A stretch of 64,000 bases of DNA, taken from the NCBI GenBank assembly GCA_945863885.1, contig CAMAZY010000005.1, positions 43,618 through 107,617 on the forward strand, read 5' to 3'. This document shows, one piece after another, positions 11,001 through 20,251 of the stretch (positions are counted from its first letter, which is position 1; each line of letters begins with the position of its first letter). Made by a program: the position numbers and the translations under genes. Source of the stretch: an uncultured Clostridia bacterium. GTDB taxonomy: Bacteria > Bacillota > Clostridia > Oscillospirales > Acutalibacteraceae. A model generated the notes under the pieces. It saw only the letters and a program-made list of their open reading frames with translations. It ran no database searches and had not been told where the DNA came from.

Positions 11001-11662
11001 TCCTTAATAGTGGCATAGCCGTTTCTGCGCTGGCTGTCCTTTTCAGTTTCCGAAGTAATAACCGTATCCATAACGCCGGGAAGGACAAGATAGCCTCTGA
11101 TAATGGCTGCCTTTTCGCGGTAATGCTTGTGAAGATATTCACGGATAAGCATGCCGACGATCATTGCAATTCCGGAACCTGTACCGCCGGTTGCCGACGA
11201 AACGATTACAACACGAAGAGCTTGTTTCAGCTCGCCGCCGTCCTTGAGAAAAAGTTCATCAATTGCCGTATAAAGCTTTTGAATTGCTCCGGTCTTGATC
11301 GTGGCGTTCATAGCAAGTCTCGATATGGCACGAACCTGACCGGCACCCTCGGAAACCGACTTTGAATAAAGCGTTGTGTTGTTGGGGAACCACTTGAATC
11401 TTGCTTCTTCATCATTCTTAAGATAGTCAAGAACCCTCTGCGTTGACGAGGTCTGAATAGAAACAATCGTTGCATTTGAATTCTTAAGCTTTCTGATGTC
11501 GTTGGCATTGGTATCCATTGTAACAAAACGGATATTGTCTGCTTCCGTGCCTCGGCATCGTTCCGCTACCTTGACAACAATCGATGAACCGACTCCCCCG
11601 ACACCGACGAACAGAGTCTCCATTGTCTCGTTACACTGAATGTTTTCTTTTTTGACTGACAT
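8060..11662 (-). CDS. Tubulin/FtsZ-like GTPase, large Tubulin_2-type protein
   Basis: 1200 residues. The first 180 residues carry a tubulin/FtsZ-type nucleotide fold: GVGGVGSS at about 20-27, a strand ending in TMDTNA at about 48-53, EGAGQVRAISRLA at about 105-117, and the tubulin signature GGTGSG at 159-164. Glycine spacing and the GAGQ.R motif match the family Pfam calls Tubulin_2 rather than cell-division FtsZ, which is about 350 residues. The remaining 1000 residues are long and helical with acidic and basic stretches, and resemble nothing I can name. No TM segment is seen, so it should be cytosolic. It starts 16 bases after the VWA gene behind GGAGGG. The family is expected to bind GTP and may polymerise; whether it filaments here is unknown. 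FtsZ is excluded by length and context. Confidence 0.92.
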   Translation of the reverse strand: MSVKKENIQCNETMETLFVGVGGVGSSIVVKVAERCRGTEADNIRFVTMDTNANDIRKLKNSNATIVSIQTSSTQRVLDYLKNDEEARFKWFPNNTTLYSKSVSEGAGQVRAISRLAMNATIKTGAIQKLYTAIDELFLKDGGELKQALRVVIVSSATGGTGSGIAMIVGMLIREYLHKHYREKAAIIRGYLVLPGVMDTVITSETEKDSQRRNGYATIKEINAFMIKASGFCGVRKDLERYKDLHIDVPNIAQGVDRLEGLPYDFCFLLDRVDQSQESMQTLDQYKDFAAQSLYEQNIGPMQADAFGIEDNIIKEFSNEDNLGRNRFGGIGASVLKYPYEDIVDYIAYSRAISCIGTGDTVGEWLKYDKAYEKEYAEFKKKRATTLDPAPERGDVYVNKVNDGKARFDNEIKGAIATSIDEISDEVRARVNTYFSAFNAEINRAFARVDSELRIKVDELERDDRDYEGDDNLRGHAEENLKLIRNYESLVKNSAALRAKSAASSILYDAPSMKNSGQILPFHVEHLLQGFDGAMHPNAMRYMLYVLKEEFEKGYTSAKSGIDAATKSLDKYSPNANDPDFFDVRGGFTSKTQECNIDSVCKLENNEPSFFEKRGGYKALWDKLNEVFPGYAKAVKKYRDLCMKEAAYKVGKEYIKQLCIEFEKLYASLETKVLLLAKAQDEIVEKLKFREGNSVAYVCADRKCLDRLVQVCPTTGNELMLPGDLCEVIFDSIKENAEIVRVSSYDPTMAKPRVDIFDNVLIGYFKDAVRDENDEILNINIVSAIAQELEFKEYFKAIERADDNEIVFAPEISDSQRTDYLRDKFKFGYKLASPGIGFSNFNEPRTVNLCAYNSKLDQLRNIDIKSLVQPFNIKATGTNTVSKYELHFFNALYNITPDMLSRFKSPEECKDDSQYNEEAGIYYKAYHDYVKKIGPDSTKSAAISLHIDKRWDSLTEMPEISLDAHYKEMVKIHSALIYGIVHGMIITHPSSRYDAKKRIFALEDTEGDRTALIVSNNTECDEFYEVLDALYRDRASVESIYRMQKERCTFDIDSNRRYVESAFVRDIETFRIGDGHPAPTSVFEIPLCYYNSLPRSKMDDNELSIMIDSVISVMENEICKYEQEVDREPFLAERLEKQFRLFIDNFKNDAYNENDAMRKNTDIIDNRVVNMVLRKVSNKLKKLNTYECDKTIDELKALIK

Positions 11663-11678
11663 AATTTACCCTCCAAAA

Positions 11679-14018
11679 TTATTTTTTCGTTCTGCAATTA
11701 CAGATAAGGTTAGATACATTTGCTCCGTTAGGAGAATTATAAATTTCAAACGACGGACCAACCGAAAGTACCTTTTCAATCGGCGGAGACGGTCTACCTT
11801 GCTCAGCAGACTCAACGAATGATTCTTTCATCCACTGTCCGTTATACTTGACATAAGTCGTTGCACCTATATTGATCTCGTCAGCGGATGATGAAATGCC
11901 GATAACCGCTGTCCTACGTTTGTTGGCTTTCGTAAATCTGTTATCAACAGGTTTCAGCTTAAAGGTAACGCTGATCTGCTGTTTGAAAGGAATCGCTGAA
12001 GGTCCTTCAAGTACTAATACTCTTTGCTTTCGATTATACTTGACACTGACAAAATTTATATCCAGATCGCCTGCGCTGATCGACCAGAAACTTGCCGAAT
12101 CTTTAATTATTTTGTTCGGCATTACTTTTTGCCTCATAAAAGCAAGCCATACGATCAGGATAACCGCAATAGCGATGATCCAGACGAGCCATCTCCAGAA
12201 GCGGCTGTATGTGTTGATCTCAAACGAGACGTCTTTTTTGTTAGCGGTATGCTCGTCGCCGATTTCGTCGATGTACGTCGTCCCCTCGAAGCTGAGAGAA
12301 TAATTGCCGACTGCCGGCTCAACAAAGTTGCCTTTATCGTCGCAGCCGATATAAATTCTGTATTTCGATTCGGTGTCCGCCGTTTCCACACGGTAGGTAA
12401 GATTTCCCGAAGGCGTCACGTTAAGCTTCACGTTCGCCATCTGTTCTTTCGTTGCCGGCTGTCCGCCGATCAGGACCGTCACTTCAACGGGTTTCCATTT
12501 TTCGTGGTCCTTGACCCGGTACCAGCTTTGTTCCTGAAGAACCTTGGGTTCAAGCGAAATCGACAGCTTACTGTCGCTGAATTTAATGGAAAGCGGAAAA
12601 GCGTTCGGATTGTCCTTTGTGGAAACCGAGTAGTTTTTCAGGAAGGTTCCCTCAATATAAACCTCCGTCTTGCTGTCCGGCTCAAACGTGATCTCTGCTC
12701 CGTTATCGTACGGCGTGGGGGCACTGTCCGTGGACTTTTTGACGTAAGTCTTCAGATCAACTCCGCCCAGAAGCTTGTTGCCCGAAACGTCTTCGTTGGT
12801 TTTTGCGTCAACGAGCGTGCTTGTCAGCTTATAAGTACCCGCGGCGATATTTCCGGACGACGGGTCGACGATTTCTTTTGTATTCATGTCCATGAGCTCA
12901 ACCTTGATGTCAACGTCCGGCTCATAAAAGATCTGAACATTGTTGTCGCCCGAAAAATCGAGGGTGTATTCACCCTTGGGACATTCGGAAAACGTCACGA
13001 CCTGACCGGCCAGGGTTGTGTCGACCGGCGGAGCATTCAGACCTTGATTGGTGATTCTTTCTTGTATTTTGCTTCCCAGTCCGGTAAAATTACATGAGAT
13101 GTCGCTGTATTTTCTCTGTCCGCTGTCAACAATCTTACTGATCATCTTCCCGGAGCTGTCGGTCAGCGAATTGATCACGGCGTCGTTTCCCTGAACAAAA
13201 ACGATCAGCTTTTTCATCGAAAGATCAAGCTTCAGCGTCTTTCCGTTCAGACATTCATCGGTAGACAGACGCTCTCGTTGAAAAATCTTGTTGCAGATAC
13301 CCACAAGATCGTCCTTCAGACTGGTATCTGTCGATTTTACAGCATAGAATCCGTTCGCTTCGTTTGTCTTAAGCTCTGCCGCATCATCGAAGCCTAAGTA
13401 TTGAACCTTGATCTGATTGTTGACCGCAAGGCTCAGCAGCTCCTTTTCAAGGTTAAAGCCACCTTTGAACTCATCAACATTTGTATCACTTCTTAAATTC
13501 CGGTCGAATTCACCGTCAGTCAGAACGATAAGCCATTTTTCGTCTGCCTTTGAGGTTTTCAGATGAGCAGCGGCACTCGTAACGGATTCATAGGGCGTGC
13601 CGTACGGGTTGGTCGTATACATTCTGGAAATGCTGTCGATCTTTTGCGAGATGCTGTCCGTTCCGCCCTTTCCGCCGGAAATGGTCAGCGGAGCATAACT
13701 GCCCGCATACGGATCGGTCGGTGCGCTTCCGTCGTAAACCGACTCCCACATCGGGAAGATCGTCAGCTTGTCCCCGTTTTCGTAGTTGAGCATGGACGCA
13801 AAAATTTCCATTGCGTATTTTGCTCTGCACCACGCCTCGGTGTCGTACATCGAACCCGAGTTGTCGAGAACAACAGCGATCTCATATCTGGTTTCTTTTT
13901 TTTGGACCTTTGCTTTTGAAGCCGCATTCGCCGTCATCGGAAGCATCATTCCGACAAACATGAAAGCCGTCAGCAGAACGGTCAGGATTCTGCTGAAAAG
14001 TACCGAATGCTTTTTCAT
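11679..14018 (-). CDS. Secreted, membrane-anchored von Willebrand factor A protein
   Basis: 779 residues; first gene of the operon, starting 345 bases downstream of a consensus promoter. A signal peptide spans about 1-32 (ends near TANA). A VWA domain follows at about 44-250 with a full MIDAS: DNSGSM, a Thr in the TPYESV region, and LTDGEFD. The central 350 residues look like beta-rich Ig-like domains. A single TM segment at about 603-622 is followed by a 150-residue C-terminal domain that should be cytosolic and resembles an FHA- or beta-sandwich-like fold. The topology puts the metal-dependent adhesion domain outside and a small domain inside, facing the tubulin-like protein. RBS is GGAGGG, 4 bases before ATG. 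The VWA call is firm; the ligand is unknown. Confidence 0.92.
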   Translation of the reverse strand: MKKHSVLFSRILTVLLTAFMFVGMMLPMTANAASKAKVQKKETRYEIAVVLDNSGSMYDTEAWCRAKYAMEIFASMLNYENGDKLTIFPMWESVYDGSAPTDPYAGSYAPLTISGGKGGTDSISQKIDSISRMYTTNPYGTPYESVTSAAAHLKTSKADEKWLIVLTDGEFDRNLRSDTNVDEFKGGFNLEKELLSLAVNNQIKVQYLGFDDAAELKTNEANGFYAVKSTDTSLKDDLVGICNKIFQRERLSTDECLNGKTLKLDLSMKKLIVFVQGNDAVINSLTDSSGKMISKIVDSGQRKYSDISCNFTGLGSKIQERITNQGLNAPPVDTTLAGQVVTFSECPKGEYTLDFSGDNNVQIFYEPDVDIKVELMDMNTKEIVDPSSGNIAAGTYKLTSTLVDAKTNEDVSGNKLLGGVDLKTYVKKSTDSAPTPYDNGAEITFEPDSKTEVYIEGTFLKNYSVSTKDNPNAFPLSIKFSDSKLSISLEPKVLQEQSWYRVKDHEKWKPVEVTVLIGGQPATKEQMANVKLNVTPSGNLTYRVETADTESKYRIYIGCDDKGNFVEPAVGNYSLSFEGTTYIDEIGDEHTANKKDVSFEINTYSRFWRWLVWIIAIAVILIVWLAFMRQKVMPNKIIKDSASFWSISAGDLDINFVSVKYNRKQRVLVLEGPSAIPFKQQISVTFKLKPVDNRFTKANKRRTAVIGISSSADEINIGATTYVKYNGQWMKESFVESAEQGRPSPPIEKVLSVGPSFEIYNSPNGANVSNLICNCRTKK

Positions 14019-14120
14019 TTTATCCCTCCTCTGAAATGATAAAGCCGTATTTTTGAAGGCTTTCGTTTATTTAAGGTACGGCGTGAGTCCTCAGACCGTA
14101 CTCTTAAAGACAGATTTTTA

Positions 14121-14297
14121 AGGAACCTCTGAACAAATCACAGCATACGCTTTGATGTACATCTTACTTGCATATTTTCCGCCAGAAGAGCACAACAACC
14201 ACTTGAAATCCGACAGGATTCCTGCGCGGCTTTTGCTCTTTTCTGACGAAAAATCTGACGGCGTAATCTGTACATCAGATTGAATCAGAGCTTCCTT
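14121..14297. repeat. Repeat family A, copy 1 (177 bp)
   Basis: This segment aligns along its full length, in inverted orientation, with 30349-30525, which is also 177 bp. The ends form imperfect inverted repeats of about 20 bp (AGGAACCTCTGAA... against the complement of GGAAGCTCTGATTC). The interior holds a CAGGAATCCTG palindrome and a CGTCAG direct repeat. It lies inside the predicted 5' leader of the VWA operon. No coding potential is visible. It is MITE-like, but no target-site duplication was identified. Confidence 0.85.
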
Positions 14298-14365
14298 AAC
14301 GAACCGGAGCGTTCCGATTCGACACCGATTCACAATTTGTTACAATTTACCACTAATAATGATAA

Positions 14366-14394
14366 ATTATACTATCATTTGTAAATTTTGTCAA
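14366..14394 (-). promoter_or_regulatory. Consensus sigma-A promoter of the VWA-tubulin operon
   Basis: On the minus strand TTGACA (14394-14389) is followed, after exactly 17 bases, by TATAAT (14371-14366). Both hexamers are perfect. The transcript would run about 340 bases before the VWA start codon, straight through repeat copy A1. The rest of 14019-14674 holds only this repeat, this promoter and the divergent mnmE promoter. Confidence 0.85.
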
Positions 14395-14611
14395 TCGAAA
14401 AATCGGAAAAGACTCCATAATAAATCGCAATGTTCAAATCCGCAAGCAGTCCGCCTGAAGCGGTCGGATCTGATCGATTACAAACGATATTATAGCGGAT
14501 TATACAAGTGCTTTGGTCGCATCAAAAGCGACAAAACAGACAGCCTTTTTTCACGGAAACGCACAATAATTTCTATACATTATAAATAGGGGCTTCTGAC
14601 GCCGAATACAC

Positions 14612-14640
14612 TTGCTTTAATCGGAGCCAAGATGTATAAT
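14612..14640 (+). promoter_or_regulatory. Promoter of mnmE
   Basis: TTGCTT at 14612-14617, a 17-base spacer, and TATAAT at 14635-14640, about 35 bases before the mnmE start codon. Confidence 0.7.
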
Positions 14641-14674
14641 AAGGCGAGAACAGGAAAAAAGGGAGGGTGCTTTT

Positions 14675-16039
14675 ATGCCCGATACAATCGCCGCCATTTC
14701 AACGCCACAGAACACAGGCGGAATCGGCATCATCAGAATCAGCGGAGAAAACGCAATCGAAATCGCCGGAAAGGTATTCAAGGCTGCCGACAAACGCAAT
14801 CTCGATAGCATGAAAGGCTATACGGCGGCGTACGGTCGCGCCTGCTATAACGGCGAGGTGATTGATGAATGTATTGCGCTCGTTTTCCGTGCGCCGAAAA
14901 GCTACACGGGCGAAAACACGGTCGAGCTTTCCTGCCACGGCGGACTGTTTGTTTTGAAAAAGGTTCTGCGTGCGGTATTCGAAGCCGGAGCCAGACCCGC
15001 CGAAGCCGGTGAATTTACAAAGCGAGCCTTTTTAAACGGAAAAATCGACCTTACCGAAGCGGAAGCGGTCATGAATCTGATCAATGCGCAAGGCGAACAG
15101 GGAGCCAAAGCTGCCCTGACCGCCCTTGACGGTGCTTTGAGCCGGAAAATGAGCGAACTGAACGAAATGCTGCTGTCCGTAGCGGCGCACATGAGCGCAT
15201 GGGTCGATTACCCGGACGAGGATATCGAAGAACTCGACGAAGAAGCACTTCTTCATACGCTTAAAAATGTAAAAAATCAGCTTTCGGGGCTTTTGTCCCG
15301 ATTCGATTCGGGAAGTGCCGTCACCAAAGGCGTTGAAACCGCCATCATCGGAAAACCCAACGTCGGAAAATCCGCCCTCATGAATCTGCTTTCGGGTTTC
15401 GGACGTTCGATCGTCACCGACGTTGCGGGAACAACAAGAGACGTTGTTGAACAGACCGTCAGTCTCGGCGATCTGCTTTTACATCTTGCGGATACGGCAG
15501 GCATTCACAGCACCGAAGATGTTGTGGAATCCATCGGTATCGAACGAGCAAAGAAAAAAACCGACCGGGCCGGCCTTATTTTTGCGGTTTTCGACGCTTC
15601 ACGACCGCTTGACGAAGCGGACGAAAAAATCATGGCGCTTTGCCAAGGAAAAAGAGCCGTCGCCGTTCTCAATAAAAGCGACCTCGCTCCGAAAGCCGAC
15701 ACCGAAAAGATAAAAGACTCATTCGCATACACGGTCAGCCTTTGTGCGCTTGACGGCAGCGGACTTGCTGAGCTTGAAAAAGCCTGTGCGCTTCTGCTTT
15801 GCACAAACGAGCTTGACACCTCTCAGGCGATGCTTTCGACCGAACGACAACGGAAGAATGCGCTTGATTCGCTTGCGGCGGTTGATGAAGCAATAAACGG
15901 TCTGAAAGCCGGCATCACGCTTGACGCCGTAAACGTATCGATTGATGCGGCAATCTCCTCTCTGATGGAGCTGACCGGGCAAAAAACAACCGACGCCGTT
16001 GTGGACGAAGTTTTCTCGCAGTTCTGCGTCGGAAAATAA
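14675..16039 (+). CDS. mnmE: tRNA modification GTPase MnmE
   Basis: 454 residues, the usual family length. With MnmG, the family installs the 5-carboxymethylaminomethyl or related group on wobble uridine 34 of tRNAs. Seen here: an N-terminal folate-binding domain opening DTIAAISTPQNTGGIGIIR, a G domain with GKPNVGKSAL (about 225), DVAGTTRD, DTAGIHS and NKSD, and a C-terminal FCVGK, where the essential C-[IV]-G-K cysteine is present. The ATG follows GGAGGG. In many Firmicutes mnmE precedes mnmG and rnpA/jag; here the next genes are tRNA synthetases, which still fits a tRNA-function cluster. Confidence 0.97.
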   Translation: MPDTIAAISTPQNTGGIGIIRISGENAIEIAGKVFKAADKRNLDSMKGYTAAYGRACYNGEVIDECIALVFRAPKSYTGENTVELSCHGGLFVLKKVLRAVFEAGARPAEAGEFTKRAFLNGKIDLTEAEAVMNLINAQGEQGAKAALTALDGALSRKMSELNEMLLSVAAHMSAWVDYPDEDIEELDEEALLHTLKNVKNQLSGLLSRFDSGSAVTKGVETAIIGKPNVGKSALMNLLSGFGRSIVTDVAGTTRDVVEQTVSLGDLLLHLADTAGIHSTEDVVESIGIERAKKKTDRAGLIFAVFDASRPLDEADEKIMALCQGKRAVAVLNKSDLAPKADTEKIKDSFAYTVSLCALDGSGLAELEKACALLLCTNELDTSQAMLSTERQRKNALDSLAAVDEAINGLKAGITLDAVNVSIDAAISSLMELTGQKTTDAVVDEVFSQFCVGK

Positions 16040-16092
16040 GCGGCTTTTATCCTCTCTTTCAATAAAAGTGCAGAAAAATTGCCGTTACCCTA

Positions 16093-16121
16093 TTGCTATT
16101 TATTAAGAAATTTGAGATAAT
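16093..16121 (+). promoter_or_regulatory. Promoter of gltX
   Basis: TTGCTA (16093-16098), 17 bases, GATAAT (16116-16121), ending 57 bases before the preferred gltX start. No T-box element is visible in the short leader. Confidence 0.55.
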
Positions 16122-16178
16122 ATATAGGATTATTAAGCAGAACTTGTATTGGAATCAATACATATTGGAGGACTACCA

Positions 16179-17843
16179 TTGAACGACTTTGAAAAATTAG
16201 CGGAACTTTTATTTCCGGATGTCAATAAAACGGTGGAACAGCTTGAAGCAGAGTTTCCGCCCCGTGCGCTGAAAGAGGGCGCAAGAGTGACCCGTTTTGC
16301 GCCGAGCCCGACCGGCTTTCTTCATATCGGCGGACTTTTTGCGGCGCTCATCTCAAAGCTGAACGCACAGACGACGGACGGCGTATTTATTTTAAGAATC
16401 GAGGACACCGACAAAAAGCGTGAAATCGAGGACGGCGTTTCCGAAATCATCAAGGGACTGAACGCTTTCGGCGTGACGGTTGATGAGGGCGTTATCGGCT
16501 TTAACGAAGAAAAGGGCGACTACGGTCCGTATCAGCAAAGTCACCGTGCTGAGATATATCATGTTGTCGCAAAGAAGCTTGTCTCGGAGGGACTTGCCTA
16601 CCCGTGCTTCTGCACGGAGGACGAGCTTTCGGCTCTTCGGGAAAAGCAGGAGACCGAGGGCACGGCTATCAAAGGCTACTTCGGAAAATGGGCGAAGTGC
16701 CGCTGTCTTACCTTTGACGAACAAAAAGCGCTTGTCGAAAGCGGAAAGCCGTATACCTTAAGGCTTCGCTCCCCGGGTAAAGAGGACGGCAAAATCAAAT
16801 TTGACGACCTGATAAAGGGCAAGATTGAAATTGCCGAAAATATTCAGGACGTGGTTCTTCTTAAGACCGACGGCATTCCGACCTATCATTTCGCCCATGC
16901 GGTGGACGACCACTTCATGAGAACGACTCATGTGATAAGAGGCGACGAATGGATTTCCTCCGTTCCGCTTCATATTCAGCTTTTCAAGACCTGCGGCTTC
17001 CGTGTGCCGAAGTACGCCCACATTTCGCCGATTATGAAAGAGGAAAACGGCGGCAAACGTAAGCTGAGTAAGCGAAAAGACCCCGAAGCGGCGGTCACCT
17101 ATTATGCCGAGCAGGGCTACCCGAAGGAAAGCGTTATCGAATATCTTCTGACGCTTGCCAACTCGAACTTTGAGGACTGGCGAAGAGCCAACCCGAAAGC
17201 GCCGCAAAGTGAATTCCCGTTTAATCTCAAGAAGATGAGCGTCAGCGGTGCGCTGTTTGATCTGACGAAGCTTAACGACGTCAGCAAGAACGTGATAAGC
17301 GTTATGACCGCCGAGCAGGTGCTGTCCTATGCGCTTTCATGGGCAAAGGACTATGACAGCGAGCTTTATGAACTTTTAAGTCGGGATCCCGACTATGCAA
17401 AAGCGATTTTCTCGGTTGACCGTGACACGCCGAAGCCGAGAAAGGATATCGCAAAATTCAGCGAGATCCGCTCGTATATCGAGTATTATTTTGATGAGCT
17501 TTACCAAAACGACTTTTCGCAAATGCCCGAAAATATCACCGCCGATATGGCAAAAGAGATTCTTTCGGCTTATATCGAAAGCTATAGCCCCGACGACAGC
17601 AAGGACGAATGGTTCAACCGGATCAAGAGCCTTTGCGAACCCTTAGGCTACACGCCGAACGTCAAGGAATATAAGAAAAATCCCGAGCTGTATAAAGGTC
17701 ACGTCGGCGACGTTTCAACGGTAATCCGTATCGCCGTCACAGGCAGACGCAACACGCCCGACCTTTATTCCATCATGCAGATTTTAGGCGAAGATAAAGT
17801 CAGAGCCAGAATGAAAACCGCTCTTGCATTTTACAAAGCGTAA
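16179..17843 (+). CDS. gltX: Glutamyl-tRNA synthetase
   Basis: Class I aminoacyl-tRNA synthetase that charges tRNA-Glu with glutamate. The HIGH-type motif is in GFLHIGG (about residue 46) and the KMSKS-type motif is KLSKRKD (about 296). The TTG start at 16179 is chosen because GGAGGA sits 6 bases upstream; an in-frame TTG at 16149 would put that ribosome site inside the gene. The product is then 554 residues, longer than the 470-500 of E. coli-type GluRS, with about 40 extra N-terminal residues before the FAPSPTG segment. The neighbouring glnS means this enzyme need not misacylate tRNA-Gln for the amidotransferase route, though that cannot be settled from sequence. Confidence 0.96.
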   Translation: MNDFEKLAELLFPDVNKTVEQLEAEFPPRALKEGARVTRFAPSPTGFLHIGGLFAALISKLNAQTTDGVFILRIEDTDKKREIEDGVSEIIKGLNAFGVTVDEGVIGFNEEKGDYGPYQQSHRAEIYHVVAKKLVSEGLAYPCFCTEDELSALREKQETEGTAIKGYFGKWAKCRCLTFDEQKALVESGKPYTLRLRSPGKEDGKIKFDDLIKGKIEIAENIQDVVLLKTDGIPTYHFAHAVDDHFMRTTHVIRGDEWISSVPLHIQLFKTCGFRVPKYAHISPIMKEENGGKRKLSKRKDPEAAVTYYAEQGYPKESVIEYLLTLANSNFEDWRRANPKAPQSEFPFNLKKMSVSGALFDLTKLNDVSKNVISVMTAEQVLSYALSWAKDYDSELYELLSRDPDYAKAIFSVDRDTPKPRKDIAKFSEIRSYIEYYFDELYQNDFSQMPENITADMAKEILSAYIESYSPDDSKDEWFNRIKSLCEPLGYTPNVKEYKKNPELYKGHVGDVSTVIRIAVTGRRNTPDLYSIMQILGEDKVRARMKTALAFYKA

Positions 17844-17862
17844 ACCGGAAAGGAACAAACCA

Positions 17863-19518
17863 ATGGAAGAAATGACAGTGACTTCAAACTTCATTCATGA
17901 TTTTATTGATGAAGATCTGAAAAACGGCGTATATACCCACGTGCAGACAAGATTTCCGCCGGAACCGAACGGCTATCTTCATATCGGCCACGCAAAGGCG
18001 ATTCAGATCAACTTCAGTATTGCCGAAAAATACGGCGGAATCTGTAATCTGCGCCTTGACGACACGAATCCGTCAAAAGAGGACACCGAGTATGTGGACG
18101 CCATCAAAGAGGATATCCAGTGGCTCGGCTACCAATGGAACGAGGTGCTTTACGCTTCGAGCTACTTCGATTTTATCCATGAGTGTGCAATTAAACTGAT
18201 TAAACTCGGCAAGGCTTATGTCTGCGACCTTTCCGCCGACGAAATCCGGGAGAGCAGAGGTACGCTCACCGAGCCGGGAAAGGAAAGTCCGTACAGAAAC
18301 CGCAGCATCGAAGAAAACCTTGACCTGTTCACCCGTATGACGAACGGAGAATTCCCCGACGGCGCAAGAGTCCTCAGAGCAAAAATCGACATGGCGTCCC
18401 CGAACATCAATATGCGTGACCCGGTCATTTACCGTATCGCTCACGTCACCCATCATCAGACGGGCGACAAATGGTGCGTTTATCCGCTTTATGACTTTGC
18501 GCACCCGCTGTCGGACACAAAAGAGGGCGTCACCCATTCGCTGTGCTCGCTCGAATTTGAAAATCACAGACCGCTTTACGACTGGTTCTTAAAAGAGCTC
18601 GGTCTCCCGAATCCGTCAAGACAGATTGAGTTTGCAAGACTGAACCTCAACTACTGCCTGACCAGTAAGCGCAAATGCTTACAGCTTGTCAAGGAGGGCA
18701 TTGTTGACGGCTGGGACGACCCGAGAATGGCGACCATCTGCGGTATGAGAAGAAGAGGCTATCCGGCGGCGGCAATCCGGGATTTCATCAACCGTGTCGG
18801 TGTTTCGAAGGCATACAGCGTGGTCGATTTCGGACTGCTTGAGGCATGCGTAAGAGATGACCTGAACAAGAACGCACCGAGATGCATGGCGGTTCTGCGT
18901 CCTTTGAAGGTCATTATTGATAACTACCCCGAGGATAAGACCGAGGAACTCGAGCTTCCCGTCAATCAGGACAGACCCGAAATGGGCACGAGAAAAATCA
19001 CGTTCTCCAAAGAGCTTTTTGTTGAGCAGGAGGACTTCATGATTGAGCCGGTCAAAAAGTATTTCCGTCTCTTCCCCGGCAACGAGGTCAGACTCAGAGG
19101 CGCCTACTTCGTCAGATGCGTCGGCTACGATACGGACGAAAACGGAAATGTCACCGCCGTTCACTGCACCTACGACCCCGAAAGCCGGGGCGGAAACTCC
19201 CCCGACGGAAGAAAGGTCAAGGGCACACTTCATTGGGTCAGTGCCAAAGACAGCGTACCGTTTGAAGCAAGGCTGTACGACCGTCTGTTCAACGCCGAAA
19301 ACCCGTCCGATGAATCCAAGGGAAGCTTCAAGGATAACCTGAATCCCGATTCACTCGTGGTACTTGACGGCTGTCGGCTTGAGGGCGGACTCTCTGACGT
19401 AAAGCCCGGCGACACTTTCCAGTTTATGAGACAGGGCTATTTCTGTGTTGACAAATCGTCAGCTTCTGATAAAATAATATTCAACAGAACCGTTCAGCTC
19501 AACTCATCATGGAAATAA
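17863..19518 (+). CDS. glnS: Glutaminyl-tRNA synthetase
   Basis: 551 residues. Class I synthetase that charges tRNA-Gln directly. Evidence is [17 protein letters not shown] (about 27-43), DDTNPSKE, and a KMSKS variant TSKRK (about 266) followed by the beta-barrel anticodon domains ending near [14 protein letters not shown]. The ATG at 17863 follows AAAGGA 19 bases after the gltX stop; an upstream in-frame ATG at 17824 lies inside gltX and lacks a ribosome site. Direct adjacency suggests co-transcription with gltX. GlnRS is absent from most Bacilli but occurs in several Clostridia, presumably by ancient transfer. Confidence 0.97.
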   Translation: MEEMTVTSNFIHDFIDEDLKNGVYTHVQTRFPPEPNGYLHIGHAKAIQINFSIAEKYGGICNLRLDDTNPSKEDTEYVDAIKEDIQWLGYQWNEVLYASSYFDFIHECAIKLIKLGKAYVCDLSADEIRESRGTLTEPGKESPYRNRSIEENLDLFTRMTNGEFPDGARVLRAKIDMASPNINMRDPVIYRIAHVTHHQTGDKWCVYPLYDFAHPLSDTKEGVTHSLCSLEFENHRPLYDWFLKELGLPNPSRQIEFARLNLNYCLTSKRKCLQLVKEGIVDGWDDPRMATICGMRRRGYPAAAIRDFINRVGVSKAYSVVDFGLLEACVRDDLNKNAPRCMAVLRPLKVIIDNYPEDKTEELELPVNQDRPEMGTRKITFSKELFVEQEDFMIEPVKKYFRLFPGNEVRLRGAYFVRCVGYDTDENGNVTAVHCTYDPESRGGNSPDGRKVKGTLHWVSAKDSVPFEARLYDRLFNAENPSDESKGSFKDNLNPDSLVVLDGCRLEGGLSDVKPGDTFQFMRQGYFCVDKSSASDKIIFNRTVQLNSSWK

Positions 19519-19534
19519 GAAAGGATTGAAAACA

Positions 19535-20236
19535 ATGAAACTTGCATACAGAATCGTAACGCCGATCATTGCCGTCGCTTCGGTCGTTCTCGGTATTTTT
19601 CTGAAGATGTTCTATTTCACGGTCGGTAACGCAGACGAAACAATCGGCAATCTGATTAACGCCATCGCAAGTATTACCGACAAATTCAGCACGACCTTTG
19701 AATATTCGATTTTCGACCTTTTGAAATTGACATCGAATATTCAGCCGCAGACAGGAGAGGACGCAAAAACCTTTACTGAGGTTGCCGGTCCGGTCATTCC
19801 GCACCTTTGGGCATTCTTCATTATTTTCGTCGTCGTTCTTCTTGTTGTGCTGGCAATCGGTATCATCAGCACCCTGCCTGACAGCAAAAAGAAACGATAC
19901 ACCGTAATCGGCCTTTCCGTCGGCGGTCTTGTTCTTCTTTTTGTTGATATTCTTGTCAGCAACGCCGCTTTTTCCAAAATCACAGGCGGTGAAATCGATC
20001 TGACCGAACTTGTCTCCGTCCTTTCCGACAGCTCAATTGCCGCCCTTGCAACGGCGATTCTTACGGTAACAAGCGCTTCGCTTTCAGCCGGCTTCTATTC
20101 GGTATTCGGCCTGTTCATTCTTATCATTCTCTGGACAATTCTTTCGAATATGCTGATTTCAACCCCGATTCAGAAGACCAAGACACACAAAAGAAAAAAG
20201 CCGATGAGAAAAATCATGGTCAAGTCAAAGAAATAA
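19535..20236 (+). CDS. Polytopic membrane protein of unknown function
   Basis: 233 residues with about four or five hydrophobic segments: near residues 8-27, 92-112, 123-142, 165-185 and 190-212. The tail is very basic (KTHKRKKPMRKIMVKSKK). The ATG at 19535 is preferred over the upstream TTG at 19526, because AAGGA sits 9 bases before it. It follows glnS by 16 bases and may be co-transcribed. The first extracytoplasmic loop is polar. I do not recognise the family and no catalytic motif is visible. Confidence 0.85.
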   Translation: MKLAYRIVTPIIAVASVVLGIFLKMFYFTVGNADETIGNLINAIASITDKFSTTFEYSIFDLLKLTSNIQPQTGEDAKTFTEVAGPVIPHLWAFFIIFVVVLLVVLAIGIISTLPDSKKKRYTVIGLSVGGLVLLFVDILVSNAAFSKITGGEIDLTELVSVLSDSSIAALATAILTVTSASLSAGFYSVFGLFILIILWTILSNMLISTPIQKTKTHKRKKPMRKIMVKSKK

Positions 20237-20251
20237 TATCAGAAAGCAAAA

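Noticed and set aside
12024..13097. 357-codon open frame antisense to the VWA gene
   Set aside because: A shadow of the long VWA protein frame; its product is Arg/Phe-rich and no start signal is present.
14437..14460. tRNA T-loop-like GTTCAAATC
   Set aside because: No matching acceptor, D or anticodon stems at the right distances; no tRNA was found in the window.
14359..14589. 76-codon frame between the VWA and mnmE genes
   Set aside because: No ribosome site, and it starts inside the minus-strand promoter of the VWA operon; composition is not protein-like.
16149..16178. Upstream TTG start for gltX
   Set aside because: It would place the strong GGAGGA ribosome site inside the gene; the TTG at 16179 is correctly spaced from it.
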